NCBI RefSeq assembly: GCF_013367775.1
Contig: NZ_CP055157.1
Span: 4,104,001-4,168,000 of the forward strand
Origin: Microbulbifer sp. YPW1
Lineage (GTDB): Bacteria > Pseudomonadota > Gammaproteobacteria > Pseudomonadales > Cellvibrionaceae
Length of the DNA stretch: 64,000 nucleotides
Reading direction: 5' to 3'
The notes beneath the pieces were generated by a model that searched no databases, was not told where the DNA came from, and saw only the letters and a program-made list of their open reading frames with translations. Below are positions 29,535 to 38,526 of the stretch, piece after piece (the stretch's first letter is position 1; each line of letters begins with the position of its first letter). Both the position numbers and the translations under genes were made by a program.

Positions 29535-30650
29535 TTAACCGCGGTAGTAGCGCTGGGGTACGAAAGGCGTCTTGGTCACGACGATCGGTACCGTCTTGCC
29601 GCGTACCAGGGCCTGCAGGTCGGTGCCGACTTTCTCGTAGCCGCGATCCACATAACCCATGCCGACAGCAGCACCCAGGGTGGGGCCGTATCCGCCACTG
29701 GTGACCTTGCCCACGACATTGCCGGCCTCGTCGATAATGTCGGCACCGGCGCGTACCGGGATCTTGCCCTGTACCGAGAAGCCCACGCGCTTGCGCGCAA
29801 CGCCGTCGGCAATCTGCCCAAGTACGACCTCTGCGCCGAGGAAACCACCCGCCTTGGCGCCGTCGGCGCGGCGGGACTTGGCGATGCTCCACAGCAGGCT
29901 CGCTTCTACCGGCGTTTTGTCGCTGTCCATATCGTTGCCGTACAGACACAATCCGGCTTCCAGGCGCAGGGTGTCGCGGGCACCGAGACCAATCATCTGC
30001 ACACGACCATCTTCCAGTAGCTTGCGGGCAACTTTTTCCACGGCACTGGCAGCAACGGAAATTTCAAAGCCGTCTTCGCCGGTGTACCCGGAGCGCGTCA
30101 CATAACAGTCTTCGCCAAACAGCTCGACGCGCGCACCGTGCATAAACGTCAGCGCGCGGGTTGCCGGTGCCAGCGCGCCGATCAGCTCACCGGCCATGGG
30201 GCCCTGAACGGCGAGCAGTGCCTGCTGGCCGAGCACGCGGATATCACAGCCGCGCAGGTGTTGCTGCAAGTGTGCGATATCCGCTGCCGCGGTGGCTGCG
30301 TTCACCACCAGGAAAAATTCATCATTGCCCCAGCGGGTAATAATCAGGTCATCGAGAATCCCGCCCGTTTCCGAAGTCATCACGGCGTAGCACTGCTGGT
30401 TGATCTCCAGGGCCTGCACGTCGATCGGCAATAGCTTTTCCAGCGCGCTCGCCGCATCGCTGCCGCTGACCACCAGCTGGCCCATATGGGAAACATCGAA
30501 TACACCGACCGCTTCGCGGGTGTGCAGATGCTCCTGGACGATACCGGCGCGGTATTGAACCGGCATGGCGTAGCCGGCAAACGGCACCATCTTGCCGCCA
30601 AGTTCCTTATGCAGGTCGTACAAGGGAGTCTTGCGTACTTCGTTATTCAT
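29535..30650 (-). CDS. gcvT: Aminomethyltransferase, glycine cleavage T protein
   Basis: The 371-residue protein opens with TPLYDLHKELGGKMVPFAGY and has FDVSHMGQ near residue 50. RSGYTGEDGFEI binds folate and substrate, and GLGARDTLRLEAGLCLYGNDM follows. It transfers the methylene unit to tetrahydrofolate and releases ammonia. It starts 13 bases after sdaA. Confidence 0.96.
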   Translation of the reverse strand: MNNEVRKTPLYDLHKELGGKMVPFAGYAMPVQYRAGIVQEHLHTREAVGVFDVSHMGQLVVSGSDAASALEKLLPIDVQALEINQQCYAVMTSETGGILDDLIITRWGNDEFFLVVNAATAAADIAHLQQHLRGCDIRVLGQQALLAVQGPMAGELIGALAPATRALTFMHGARVELFGEDCYVTRSGYTGEDGFEISVAASAVEKVARKLLEDGRVQMIGLGARDTLRLEAGLCLYGNDMDSDKTPVEASLLWSIAKSRRADGAKAGGFLGAEVVLGQIADGVARKRVGFSVQGKIPVRAGADIIDEAGNVVGKVTSGGYGPTLGAAVGMGYVDRGYEKVGTDLQALVRGKTVPIVVTKTPFVPQRYYRG

Positions 30651-30663
30651 GGTTCTCTAGTCC

Positions 30664-32064
30664 TTAGCATTCGATAACGCTGACGGGCAGATCGATGGCG
30701 TTCACCGCCAGGCCACCGCGCGCGGTTTCTTTGTATTTGTCCTGCATGTCGCGACCGGTATCGCGCATGGTGCGAATGACTTTGTCGAGGGAGATAAAGT
30801 GTTCGCCATCACCGCGCAGGGCCATGCGCGCAGCGCTGATCGCCTTTACCGAAGCCATGGCGTTGCGCTCGATACAGGGCACCTGCACCAGGCCGCCCAC
30901 CGGATCGCAGGTGAGCCCCAGGTTGTGCTCCATGGCGATTTCCGCTGCGTTTTCCACCTGTTGCGGGGTACCGTCCAGCACCTCTGCCAGCCCGGCCGCA
31001 GCCATGGAACAGGCGGAGCCGACCTCGCCCTGGCAACCCACTTCGGCGCCGCTGATGGAAGCGTTCTTCTTGAACAGAATGCCCACCGCGGCGGCGGTGA
31101 GCAGGAAGCGGATAACATCCTCTTCCGTGGGATTTCTGGAAAAGCGCATAAAGTAATGCAGCACCGCCGGAATAATTCCGGCCGCGCCATTGGTGGGAGC
31201 GGTGACGATGCGACCCCCCGCTGCGTTTTCTTCATTCACTGCCAGCGCATACAGGGTCACCCAGTCCAGTGCCGACAGGGGGTCGGACAGACAGGCTTCC
31301 GGGCGGCTGCGCAGCTGCTGGTAAAGGTTGGCCGCACGGCGTTTTACCTTGAGGCCACCGGGCAGGATGCCCTCGTTGTGCATACCGTTGGTCACGCAGT
31401 CCTGCATCACCTGCCAGATTTTCATCAGCCCCGCACGGGTGTCCGCTTCGCTGCGCCAGGCGGCCTCATTGGCCAGCATCACGTCGCTGATCTTGAGGTT
31501 TTCCCGCGTACAGATCGCCAGCAATTCTTCCGCAGTATCGAACTCGTACGGTACCGCCAGTGCCTGTTCCAGCGCATTCTCCGATTGCGCCTCGGCTTCA
31601 GTCACCACAAAGCCACCACCGATGGAGTAATAAACTTCCTCCGCCACAACCCGCTCGCGCGCATCCAGCGCGGTAAAGCGCATGCCATTGGCGTGCAGCG
31701 GCAGTTCTTCCTCACCGATCAGCAGGAGATCCTGCTGCGGGTCAAAGGCGATTACCCGTTCACCGTCCAGATTCAGGCTGCAGCACTGCTCTATCGCCGC
31801 AACACGCTCATCGACGGTATTGGTATCCACCAGCTCCGGTTGCTCACCTTCCAGCCCCAGCATTACCGCCTTGGTAGTGCCGTGGCCGACACCGGTGGCA
31901 CCGAGAGAGCCGAACATGTGTGCGGTCACCCGGGACACATCCGCGAAGCAGCCCCTGTCGCGCAACAATTGCAGGAACAGGGCCGCCGCCTTCATCGGCC
32001 CCACGGTGTGGGAACTGGAGGGACCGATACCGATTTTGAACAGGTCAAAGACACTCAGCGACAT
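30664..32064 (-). CDS. sdaA: L-serine ammonia-lyase, iron-sulfur-dependent
   Basis: The 466-residue single-chain enzyme has the [16 protein letters not shown] motif near the N-terminus. The cysteines expected for the 4Fe-4S cluster are in the C-terminal alpha domain ([16 protein letters not shown], then [19 protein letters not shown]). It converts L-serine to pyruvate and ammonia. Placed between glyA and gcvT, it lets the operon carry glycine through serine to pyruvate. Only two bases separate it from glyA. Confidence 0.96.
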   Translation of the reverse strand: MSLSVFDLFKIGIGPSSSHTVGPMKAAALFLQLLRDRGCFADVSRVTAHMFGSLGATGVGHGTTKAVMLGLEGEQPELVDTNTVDERVAAIEQCCSLNLDGERVIAFDPQQDLLLIGEEELPLHANGMRFTALDARERVVAEEVYYSIGGGFVVTEAEAQSENALEQALAVPYEFDTAEELLAICTRENLKISDVMLANEAAWRSEADTRAGLMKIWQVMQDCVTNGMHNEGILPGGLKVKRRAANLYQQLRSRPEACLSDPLSALDWVTLYALAVNEENAAGGRIVTAPTNGAAGIIPAVLHYFMRFSRNPTEEDVIRFLLTAAAVGILFKKNASISGAEVGCQGEVGSACSMAAAGLAEVLDGTPQQVENAAEIAMEHNLGLTCDPVGGLVQVPCIERNAMASVKAISAARMALRGDGEHFISLDKVIRTMRDTGRDMQDKYKETARGGLAVNAIDLPVSVIEC

Positions 32065-32066
32065 GT

Positions 32067-33365
32067 TCAGCCCGCTCCGTCAGTCTTCGCGGGATATACC
32101 GGGAAGCGTGCACACAGTGCCTGCACATCGGACCGCACGCGCGCCTGAACTTCGGCCAACGCCGCTTGTTGCGCGTCTGTCTGCTCGAGTTTTTCGAGGA
32201 TGTCGCACATCCAGTCCGCCAGCTGTTCCGCCTCTGCGGTGCCCATGCCACGCGCGGTAATCGCGGGCGTACCAATACGGACGCCGCTGGTAACAAAAGG
32301 CGACTGCGGATCGTTGGGTACCGTGTTTTTGTTGACGGTGATATGTGCCGCGCCCAGCGCTGCATCCGCGGCCTTGCCGGTCACGCCGCGCTTGCTGAGG
32401 TCGATCAGCAATAGATGGTTTTCGGTACCGCCGGACACGATGTCAAAGCCACGCCCGATAAATACCGCTGCCATGGCTTTCGCGTTATCAATCACGCGCT
32501 GCTGGTACGCCACGAACTCCGGTGCCAGCGCCTCCTTGAGGGCCACCGCCTTGGCGGCGATCACGTGCATCAGCGGGCCGCCCTGGATACCGGGGAAGAT
32601 CAGCGAGTTGAATTTCTTACCCAGCCCCTCGGGATCGCGGGCCAGAATCAGGCCGCCGCGGGGGCCGCGCAGGGTTTTATGGGTAGTGGTGGTGACCACA
32701 TCGGCCACCGGTACCGGGTTCGGGTACAGCCCCGCTGCCACGAGGCCCGCCACATGCGCCATATCCACGAACAGATAGGCGCCGACCTTGTCGGCGATGG
32801 TGCGGAAACGGGTCCAGTCCATCACTTGGGAATAGGCAGAGAAGCCCGCCACGATCATCTTCGGCTTGTGTTCCAGCGCCAGCCGCTCGACTTCGTCGTA
32901 ATCGACTTCACCGGTCTCCGGATTGAGACCGTACTGCACCGCGTTGTACAGGCGGCCGGAGAAATTCGGCTTTGCGCCATGGGTCAGGTGGCCACCGTGA
33001 TCCAGGGACAGCCCCAGGAAGGTATCCCCCGGCTGCAGCAGGGCCATGTAGACCGCGGCATTGGCCTGGGATCCGGAGTGCGGCTGCACATTGGCGTACT
33101 CGGCACCGAACAGCTCGCAGGCGCGGTCAATGGCCAGTTGCTCCACCACATCCACGTGTTCGCAGCCACCGTAGTAGCGCTTCGCCGGATAGCCCTCGGC
33201 GTACTTGTTGGTAAGTACCGAGCCCTGCGCCGCCATGACCGCCTGGCTGGTGTAATTCTCGGAAGCGATCAGTTCAATATGTGCTTCCTGACGCGCGCGC
33301 TCGGCTTCGATTGCGGCAAAAACCTCGCCGTCGACGGCTTTGAGGTGGGTCTCTACGGGGTCCAT
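32067..33365 (-). CDS. glyA: Serine hydroxymethyltransferase
   Basis: The 432-residue PLP enzyme has the cofactor lysine in [16 protein letters not shown]. Family motifs [12 protein letters not shown] and GSQANAAVY are also present. It interconverts glycine plus methylene-THF and serine plus THF. AGGAG lies seven bases upstream of the ATG. It is the first gene of the glycine-to-pyruvate operon and is divergent from a LysR gene, which probably controls it. Confidence 0.97.
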   Translation of the reverse strand: MDPVETHLKAVDGEVFAAIEAERARQEAHIELIASENYTSQAVMAAQGSVLTNKYAEGYPAKRYYGGCEHVDVVEQLAIDRACELFGAEYANVQPHSGSQANAAVYMALLQPGDTFLGLSLDHGGHLTHGAKPNFSGRLYNAVQYGLNPETGEVDYDEVERLALEHKPKMIVAGFSAYSQVMDWTRFRTIADKVGAYLFVDMAHVAGLVAAGLYPNPVPVADVVTTTTHKTLRGPRGGLILARDPEGLGKKFNSLIFPGIQGGPLMHVIAAKAVALKEALAPEFVAYQQRVIDNAKAMAAVFIGRGFDIVSGGTENHLLLIDLSKRGVTGKAADAALGAAHITVNKNTVPNDPQSPFVTSGVRIGTPAITARGMGTAEAEQLADWMCDILEKLEQTDAQQAALAEVQARVRSDVQALCARFPVYPAKTDGAG

Positions 33366-33426
33366 GGCTCTCTCCTGATTCTTATGTATTGAGCGATGCT
33401 AGCCCCGCCGATAGAATCTGTTAAAT

Positions 33427-33449
33427 TTATACTTCTGATCCTCCTATAA
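33427..33449. promoter_or_regulatory. Possible LysR-type operator in the glyA/lysR divergent region
   Basis: TTATA and TATAA half-sites are separated by 13 bases in the 93-bp gap between glyA and the divergent LysR gene. That is near the T-N11-A layout of LysR boxes. The gap is short, so one operator probably serves both promoters. Confidence 0.4.
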
Positions 33450-33458
33450 GATTTTCTT

Positions 33459-34328
33459 ATGCAACTCTCCCACAAGAACCTCCCTACCGAATGGCTGCGC
33501 ACCCTGGTCACTGTGGTGGACTGCGGCGGCTTCAGCCAGGCAGGGGAACTGCTCGCACGCACACAGCCTGCGATCAGTCGGCAGATCAAGGAGTTGGAAG
33601 AACGGCTGGGCAGACAGCTGCTGCTGCGCTCGGGGCGCACCCTGAACCTGACCGAGAGCGGCCTGCGGGTCTACGACCAGGCGAAGAAGATACTCGCCCT
33701 CAACGACGAGCTGGTATTCGAGTTCAGCGGCGCCTCGGTAACCGGCAAACTGCACCTGGGGATTCCCAGTGAATTCGCCTCGGTGCTGCTGCCGCGCATT
33801 ATCGGCCAGTTTTCCCAGAGCTACCCGGAAGTATCCCTGGAAGTCACCAGTGACCTCAGCCGCAACCTGCTGGCCAAAGGACACAGGGATACGTTTGACC
33901 TGATACTGGCGCTGCAGGAAAAACCGGACGCCGCAGAGGGACAGCTGGTAATACGCGACGACCTGGTGTGGGTCGCCAGCCACAAGCACTCGGCGCACCT
34001 GCTGAAGCCGCTGCCACTGGTACTGGCTCCCGAGGGGTGTATCTATCGCAAGCGGGCGCAATCGGTGCTGCAGTCTGCGGGTATCGCGTCGCGCAATGTA
34101 TTTACCATTCCCGACCTGAACGGTATCCAGTCAGCACTGGAAGCGGGACTCGGGATCACGGCTCTCACCCGCAGCACCGTGCCGGAGTCCCTGCGTATAC
34201 TCCGCCCCTCCCGCGCCCTGCCGAAACTGGGAGAGATATCCATCGGGCTCCACTTCAAGAACCGCCGTCCCAGCGAGGCCGCGATGCGGCTTGCGGAGCA
34301 CCTGCAGAGTGGGCTTAGCCTGAGCTAG
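33459..34328 (+). CDS. LysR family transcriptional regulator
   Basis: The 289-residue protein has the N-terminal LysR helix-turn-helix (LRTLVTVVDCGGFSQAGELLARTQPAISRQIKELE, given here in overlapping parts) and a periplasmic-binding-like effector domain. Its divergent position beside glyA-sdaA-gcvTHP makes it the likely regulator of glycine use. Pseudomonas aeruginosa controls a similar operon with GcsR, which is a TyrR-like activator and not a LysR protein. Confidence 0.9.
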   Translation: MQLSHKNLPTEWLRTLVTVVDCGGFSQAGELLARTQPAISRQIKELEERLGRQLLLRSGRTLNLTESGLRVYDQAKKILALNDELVFEFSGASVTGKLHLGIPSEFASVLLPRIIGQFSQSYPEVSLEVTSDLSRNLLAKGHRDTFDLILALQEKPDAAEGQLVIRDDLVWVASHKHSAHLLKPLPLVLAPEGCIYRKRAQSVLQSAGIASRNVFTIPDLNGIQSALEAGLGITALTRSTVPESLRILRPSRALPKLGEISIGLHFKNRRPSEAAMRLAEHLQSGLSLS

Positions 34329-34362
34329 ACAGTCATTAGCATTTACGCCCTACAATAGACAT

Positions 34363-34845
34363 ATGCCAAATCCGACACCTAACCACCAATACTGCTGGTC
34401 AACCTTCGATGAGCTGACGACCTGCCAACTCCATGAAATCCTGCAAGCACGCCAGGAAGTCTTTGTCGTAGAACAAGACTGCGCTTATCAGGACGTAGAC
34501 GGCAAAGATCCCGTTGCCTGGCACCTCGCCTGCTGGGACGGCCATGCCGATACCCCCAGCCTCCTCGCCTACCTGCGCGTGGTGATGCCAGGGAGAAAAT
34601 ATACCGAGCCCTCTATCGGCCGCGTGCTGACACGCAAACACGTACGGGGCGCAGGCGTCGGCAGAGAGCTGATGCGACTGGGAATTGAATACACCCTGTG
34701 CGAACTCCCACGGGCTTCTATCCGTATATCCGCGCAGTTATATCTGAAGCGCTTTTACGAAGAGCTTGGCTTTGTACAAACTTCAGAACCTTACGACGAG
34801 GACGGGATTCCGCATATCGAAATGTTGCGTACCGAGTCCGAGTGA
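34363..34845 (+). CDS. ElaA-like GNAT family N-acetyltransferase
   Basis: The 160-residue protein resembles ElaA. LQARQEVFVVEQDCAYQDVDG lies near residues 28-48, and the acetyl-CoA loop is near RKHVRGAGVGRELM. The C-terminal FYEELGFVQTSEPYDEDGIPHIEM is typical. The substrate is unknown. It precedes the SRAP gene by 24 bases and may be co-transcribed with it. Confidence 0.9.
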   Translation: MPNPTPNHQYCWSTFDELTTCQLHEILQARQEVFVVEQDCAYQDVDGKDPVAWHLACWDGHADTPSLLAYLRVVMPGRKYTEPSIGRVLTRKHVRGAGVGRELMRLGIEYTLCELPRASIRISAQLYLKRFYEELGFVQTSEPYDEDGIPHIEMLRTESE

Positions 34846-34869
34846 GCGCAATCCTTAAACAGGACTATC

Positions 34870-35517
34870 ATGTGCAGCCTATTTGACGCAGATGACGATG
34901 CCGGCCTGGAGCGATTTATTGAAGAGCACGGCATCCACCACCCGCAGCAGATGATATTCGGCCGCCGGCGGCGCCCTACGTCCAAAATCAGTATCGTCAC
35001 CGCTCGCCACGGAGAACCCGCGGTGGAGAACGCCATCTGGCACCTCTATCTGCAGCGCGATGGCGATGGCTGGAAACCCCACAAGAAATACTGGTCCATT
35101 AACAGCAACTGGAAAAAACTGGGCCAGCGCCCGGAATACCGAAAATCCCGCTGCCTGATTCCCGCCACCGCCTGGGTAGAAAGCCAGCATGGTAAAAACC
35201 CCGTTGAATTCACCTTTGGCGATCACAAACCATTCTTTTTCTGCGGGCTGTATAAAACCTGGGGCGAGACCCTGAGTTGCAGCATCATCACCCTGGATGC
35301 GCATCCGGATACCGCCAGGTACCACGAAAAGAGCTTCCCGATGATCGCGCCGGATAACGAAGAATTTATTGCGCGGTGGCTGGGGCCGGATGAGGACACC
35401 CATCCATTCGAACCCTATTTGCGTCCGGATACCACGGCGGGCGGCGCCCCGCTTTACGTTCAGCCCGTCACGCGCGCGACCGCGACGGAATACACCGGTC
35501 CCCGACTGCAGGTTTGA
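34870..35517 (+). CDS. SRAP domain protein (YedK/HMCES-like)
   Basis: The 215-residue protein has Cys at position 2, the nucleophile that bonds to abasic sites in single-stranded DNA after Met removal. CLIPATAWVES with its conserved Glu lies mid-protein, and YHEKSFPMI carries the conserved His. The family shields abasic sites at replication forks. The first residues differ from the common MCGR start, but the Cys is kept. Confidence 0.88.
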   Translation: MCSLFDADDDAGLERFIEEHGIHHPQQMIFGRRRRPTSKISIVTARHGEPAVENAIWHLYLQRDGDGWKPHKKYWSINSNWKKLGQRPEYRKSRCLIPATAWVESQHGKNPVEFTFGDHKPFFFCGLYKTWGETLSCSIITLDAHPDTARYHEKSFPMIAPDNEEFIARWLGPDEDTHPFEPYLRPDTTAGGAPLYVQPVTRATATEYTGPRLQV

Positions 35518-35611
35518 AACCGCTGGTACGCAGCTTGGGACGATATCCGCCTCGGCCTCAGTCACTACGTTGCCGCGCCTACTCTGCAAACGACCCCGCC
35601 ACAATAAATCT

Positions 35612-35626
35612 ATTGTTATATCTATA
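35612..35626 (+). promoter_or_regulatory. Predicted island operator 1 (symporter promoter)
   Basis: ATTGTTATATCTATA matches the island consensus AWTGWTATATCWWTA. ACAAT six bases upstream forms an inverted repeat with the leading ATTGT. It lies about 60 bp before the symporter start. The same motif precedes five other units of the island. Confidence 0.6.
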
Positions 35627-35684
35627 GATTTTTTATACCTTTCTGACTCAACCCTCTCTCACGCTATACAAGTGGGGAATCCCC

Positions 35685-37139
35685 ATGGACGTTTCCGTTG
35701 CTGTATATACCCTGATCATCTACAAGATCATTCTGATATTCATCGGCTTCTGGAGCCAAAGACGTACCAGGGATACCGAAGACTATTTTCTCGGTGGGCG
35801 AAACCTGGGACCGGTAGTGGCAGCCATCAGCTACGGCGCCAGCAGTGCCTCTGCGTGGACGCTACTCGGGATGAGCGGTGTTACCTACATGCTGGGCCTA
35901 CCCGCCATCTGGATAGCCGCGGGGGCAATTTTGGGCTGCGCTGTCGCCTGGATCTGGATCGCCCCGCGACTGATGCAATATACCCGCGCCAGGAACCAGA
36001 TTACCCTCACGGAATTTCTTGCTGAGAACCCCGAACAAGCTTCAACAGGGAATTCAGCACAGGTCGCCAAAATTGCGTCTGCAATCATCCTGCTCTCATT
36101 CATTTTCTACATAGCCGCACAATTCCAGGGCTCGGCAACCACCTTTGCGAACGTGTTCGGACTGCCACTGGCAGAAAGCCTGATTGCAGGTGCAGCCATC
36201 ATTACCATATATACCTTTCTCGGCGGCTTCTGGGCCGCCAGCATAACGGACACATTGCAGGGTGGATTGATGCTGATCGCCGCCATTCTGCTGCCGGGTA
36301 CGGCGTTTATCTATCTTGGCGGCTGGGAGTCGATACAGGGTTACAGCATTTTCACTGACCAGTCTCTGACACTCACAGGAGAGAACGCAGGGCTTGCCGC
36401 CGCAGGTTTCATCGCTGGCAACCTGGCGGTGGGGATCGGCACGCTCGGCCAACCACACTTGCTGAACCGCTTTATGGCGCTGCGGGATCAGCGCGCGCTT
36501 AAAACTGCGCAGGTACTGGCGATTGGCTGGATATCGCTGATGTTCCTCAGCATGTTCGCCCTTGGCCTCATGGGTAAAGTCCTGTTACCGGACCTGGCAG
36601 ATCCAGAGGCTTTATTCTTCGAGCTATCCAGCCAGTTGCTCCCTCCATTTATCGGCGCGATCCTGCTGGCCGCGGTTCTATCCGCCATTATGTCTACCGC
36701 CGATAGCATGCTTCTCGTGGTTGCCGCCACCATCTCCAATGACCTGCAGTTCCAGCGGTTACTACCGGGCCGGGAGCTGTTGCTGTCGCGCGTGTCCATG
36801 GTCGCCGTTGCAACACTGGCAGTGCTGGTGGCCATGTTTTTACCAGCGACGATATTCGAACGTGTGCTATTTGCGTGGATTGCCATCGGATCTGCGTTTG
36901 CGCCGACGATTCTTGCACGGCTCTCGGGTATACCGATTTACCCGAAAGATGTCACACGCTCCATGATTACCGGGTTTGTGCTCGCAGTGGCCTTTTACCT
37001 GCGCCCCAACACCCCTGGTGACTGGGCTGAGAGGCTCGTCCCCTTCTCCGCTGCGATGGCAGTTTTGCTTGCACCCATGTTATTCCAGCGCTTTCTCAGC
37101 AGACTCCGCACTCGTACCACCTCGGACCCCGCCAGATAA
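35685..37139 (+). CDS. Sodium/solute symporter (SSS family)
   Basis: The 484-residue protein has about 13 hydrophobic segments and the SSS/PutP hallmark DYFLGGRNLGPVVAAISYGASSASAWTLLG (overlapping parts at residues 29-58). LAAVLSAIMSTADSMLLV follows in the second half and contains Na+-site residues. It imports an organic solute with sodium across the inner membrane. PutP-like sequence does not prove proline as substrate. The island operator in front ties it to the catabolic genes. GGGG eight bases before the ATG supports the start. Confidence 0.88.
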   Translation: MDVSVAVYTLIIYKIILIFIGFWSQRRTRDTEDYFLGGRNLGPVVAAISYGASSASAWTLLGMSGVTYMLGLPAIWIAAGAILGCAVAWIWIAPRLMQYTRARNQITLTEFLAENPEQASTGNSAQVAKIASAIILLSFIFYIAAQFQGSATTFANVFGLPLAESLIAGAAIITIYTFLGGFWAASITDTLQGGLMLIAAILLPGTAFIYLGGWESIQGYSIFTDQSLTLTGENAGLAAAGFIAGNLAVGIGTLGQPHLLNRFMALRDQRALKTAQVLAIGWISLMFLSMFALGLMGKVLLPDLADPEALFFELSSQLLPPFIGAILLAAVLSAIMSTADSMLLVVAATISNDLQFQRLLPGRELLLSRVSMVAVATLAVLVAMFLPATIFERVLFAWIAIGSAFAPTILARLSGIPIYPKDVTRSMITGFVLAVAFYLRPNTPGDWAERLVPFSAAMAVLLAPMLFQRFLSRLRTRTTSDPAR

Positions 37140-37187
37140 AACAACCATAAAGGTCTCCACCGGGCTCTGGTTGGACAGCAGGAAGCC

Positions 37188-37224
37188 AAATAAAAAGCCG
37201 CGCATAAAGCGCGGCTTTTTATTT
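37188..37224. terminator. Perfect bidirectional Rho-independent terminator
   Basis: A 16-bp perfect inverted repeat (AAATAAAAAGCCGCGC and its complement) with an ATAAA loop separates the convergent symporter and Rieske genes. The A and T tracts let it act on both strands. Confidence 0.93.
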
Positions 37225-37263
37225 CATCATCTTTGGACCTTTTTCAGGTCCACTGCAAAACGA

Positions 37264-38433
37264 TCAGGTAGTCTCCGGCTCAGGCTCCACCTGTACATTC
37301 ACCGGACGTCGGGTCGGCGCCACCAATGGCACCGTATCCAGTGCCCATTTGAAATGGGGATTGGTTCGACGCGCGGGAGAAGGAATGGTAAACACCTTTT
37401 CACCTTCGAAAGGCCGCATGGCTTTGGTATCGATCTTCCAGCCTTTCTCTTCGATATGCTTCCTGCGGATCATACGCCAGGCGCCCATAAACTTGTCCTG
37501 CTCCACAGACACCTCGTTCTCGAGAGACTCGGGCAGGTAGTTGGGGGAAAGTTCCGCAACAATCTCGCCATCTTCCCCAAAGACTTTGCTGGTGCGCTTC
37601 TTCGCACCCTTATCAAATATCGACCACTTGAAGAAGTTCCGCACCTGTACCGCAAACGAGCGAGTGGTGTTTTCATCTACCGGTGTATTGGCGTCAAAGA
37701 TGATCATCTCCATCCAGGAGTTCACTTTGATATGCAGGCGCACACAGTGTCCCGGCAGATAGAAAGACGGCGTCACATACGTCGCTTCCTTGTCGCGACG
37801 GAAGAACTTCATCAGCCCGAAATTACCCTGCAGCTGCGGCGGATAAAGTACGTTGTCAGAAGAGCCCCAGTACTCACCGCGATCCACCTTCAGAATCTTG
37901 TTTTTATCGGCCATTTCCTTGTAGCCGAAGCCGGGGTGCACGAAGGAGGTATGCGCGATATCGATACCGTTTTCGACCACCCGATCAACCGAACCCTTCC
38001 AGTTGTATTCGACTTCAACCGGGCGCCAGTTGGCCTTGTCTTCGTACTCAGGGAACTCGGGAATCGGGTAGCGCTCTTCTTCCGGGAGATCACCAAGGAA
38101 CACCCAGATCATGCCGTAACGCTCTTCCGTGGGATAAGCGTCAATACGCGCGCGCTCCGGGATCGGCGCATCCTCACCCCGCGATGGGATGAACTTTACC
38201 TTACCTTCCGCATCAAATTCCCAGCCGTGATAAGGACAGGCCACACAATCGCGCTCGGTGGTCCAGCCTTTGGACAGTGCGCCACCGCGGTGAATACACA
38301 CATCACTCAGGCAGTTCACCTTGCCGCTTTTGTCGCGAAACAGAACGAAATTCTGTCCCAGCATTTTCACCCGAACGGGCTTGTCTTTTACCGCCTTGGA
38401 CCACTCTGCTACATACCAAAGGTTAGTCAGCAT
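37264..38433 (-). CDS. Rieske non-heme iron oxygenase, possible tetrapyrrole ring-opening oxygenase
   Basis: The 389-residue protein has an N-terminal Rieske domain. The [2Fe-2S] ligands are Cys46/His48 and Cys66/His69, in a C-x-H-R-x16-C-x2-H spacing like the plant PaO/CAO/TIC55 group, although many bacterial oxygenases share it. The mononuclear iron motif is Asn155-Asp158-His161-His166. No reductase or ferredoxin gene is adjacent. It lacks the C-terminal CxxC and membrane anchor of plant pheophorbide a oxygenase, so it is not a simple orthologue. The ATG at 38433 has AGGTGG just upstream. It is the last gene of the minus-strand operon. Opening a tetrapyrrole ring is an inference from the RCCR-like neighbour; an aromatic or N/O-demethylating oxygenase is the alternative. 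Confidence 0.85.
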   Translation of the reverse strand: MLTNLWYVAEWSKAVKDKPVRVKMLGQNFVLFRDKSGKVNCLSDVCIHRGGALSKGWTTERDCVACPYHGWEFDAEGKVKFIPSRGEDAPIPERARIDAYPTEERYGMIWVFLGDLPEEERYPIPEFPEYEDKANWRPVEVEYNWKGSVDRVVENGIDIAHTSFVHPGFGYKEMADKNKILKVDRGEYWGSSDNVLYPPQLQGNFGLMKFFRRDKEATYVTPSFYLPGHCVRLHIKVNSWMEMIIFDANTPVDENTTRSFAVQVRNFFKWSIFDKGAKKRTSKVFGEDGEIVAELSPNYLPESLENEVSVEQDKFMGAWRMIRRKHIEEKGWKIDTKAMRPFEGEKVFTIPSPARRTNPHFKWALDTVPLVAPTRRPVNVQVEPEPETT

Positions 38434-38494
38434 GATTACCACCTCAGTGCGTTATTGATCTAATCTGTTTACGTTATATGGCAACAGCAAGATC

Positions 38495-38515
38495 ACTTAT
38501 TTTGTATTTATAAGT
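38495..38515. promoter_or_regulatory. Inverted repeat upstream of the Rieske gene
   Basis: ACTTAT and ATAAGT flank nine AT-rich bases in the 93-bp gap between the CaiB gene and the Rieske gene. It may be an operator or promoter giving the oxygenase separate control. It does not match the main island motif well. Confidence 0.35.
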
Positions 38516-38526
38516 AATTTTTTCTG

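Noticed and set aside
30799..32148. 449-residue plus-strand open frame
   Set aside because: Antisense shadow of sdaA and its junction with glyA.
33366..33458. Glycine riboswitch upstream of the glyA-gcv operon
   Set aside because: The divergent gap is 93 bp, too short for a tandem glycine aptamer, and no aptamer-like pairing was seen.
37264..38433. True orthologue of plant pheophorbide a oxygenase
   Set aside because: The protein is much shorter and lacks the C-terminal CxxC and membrane helices. Only an analogous role is proposed.
36976..38463. 495-residue plus-strand open frame
   Set aside because: It runs through the strong terminator and antisense to the Rieske gene; no family features.
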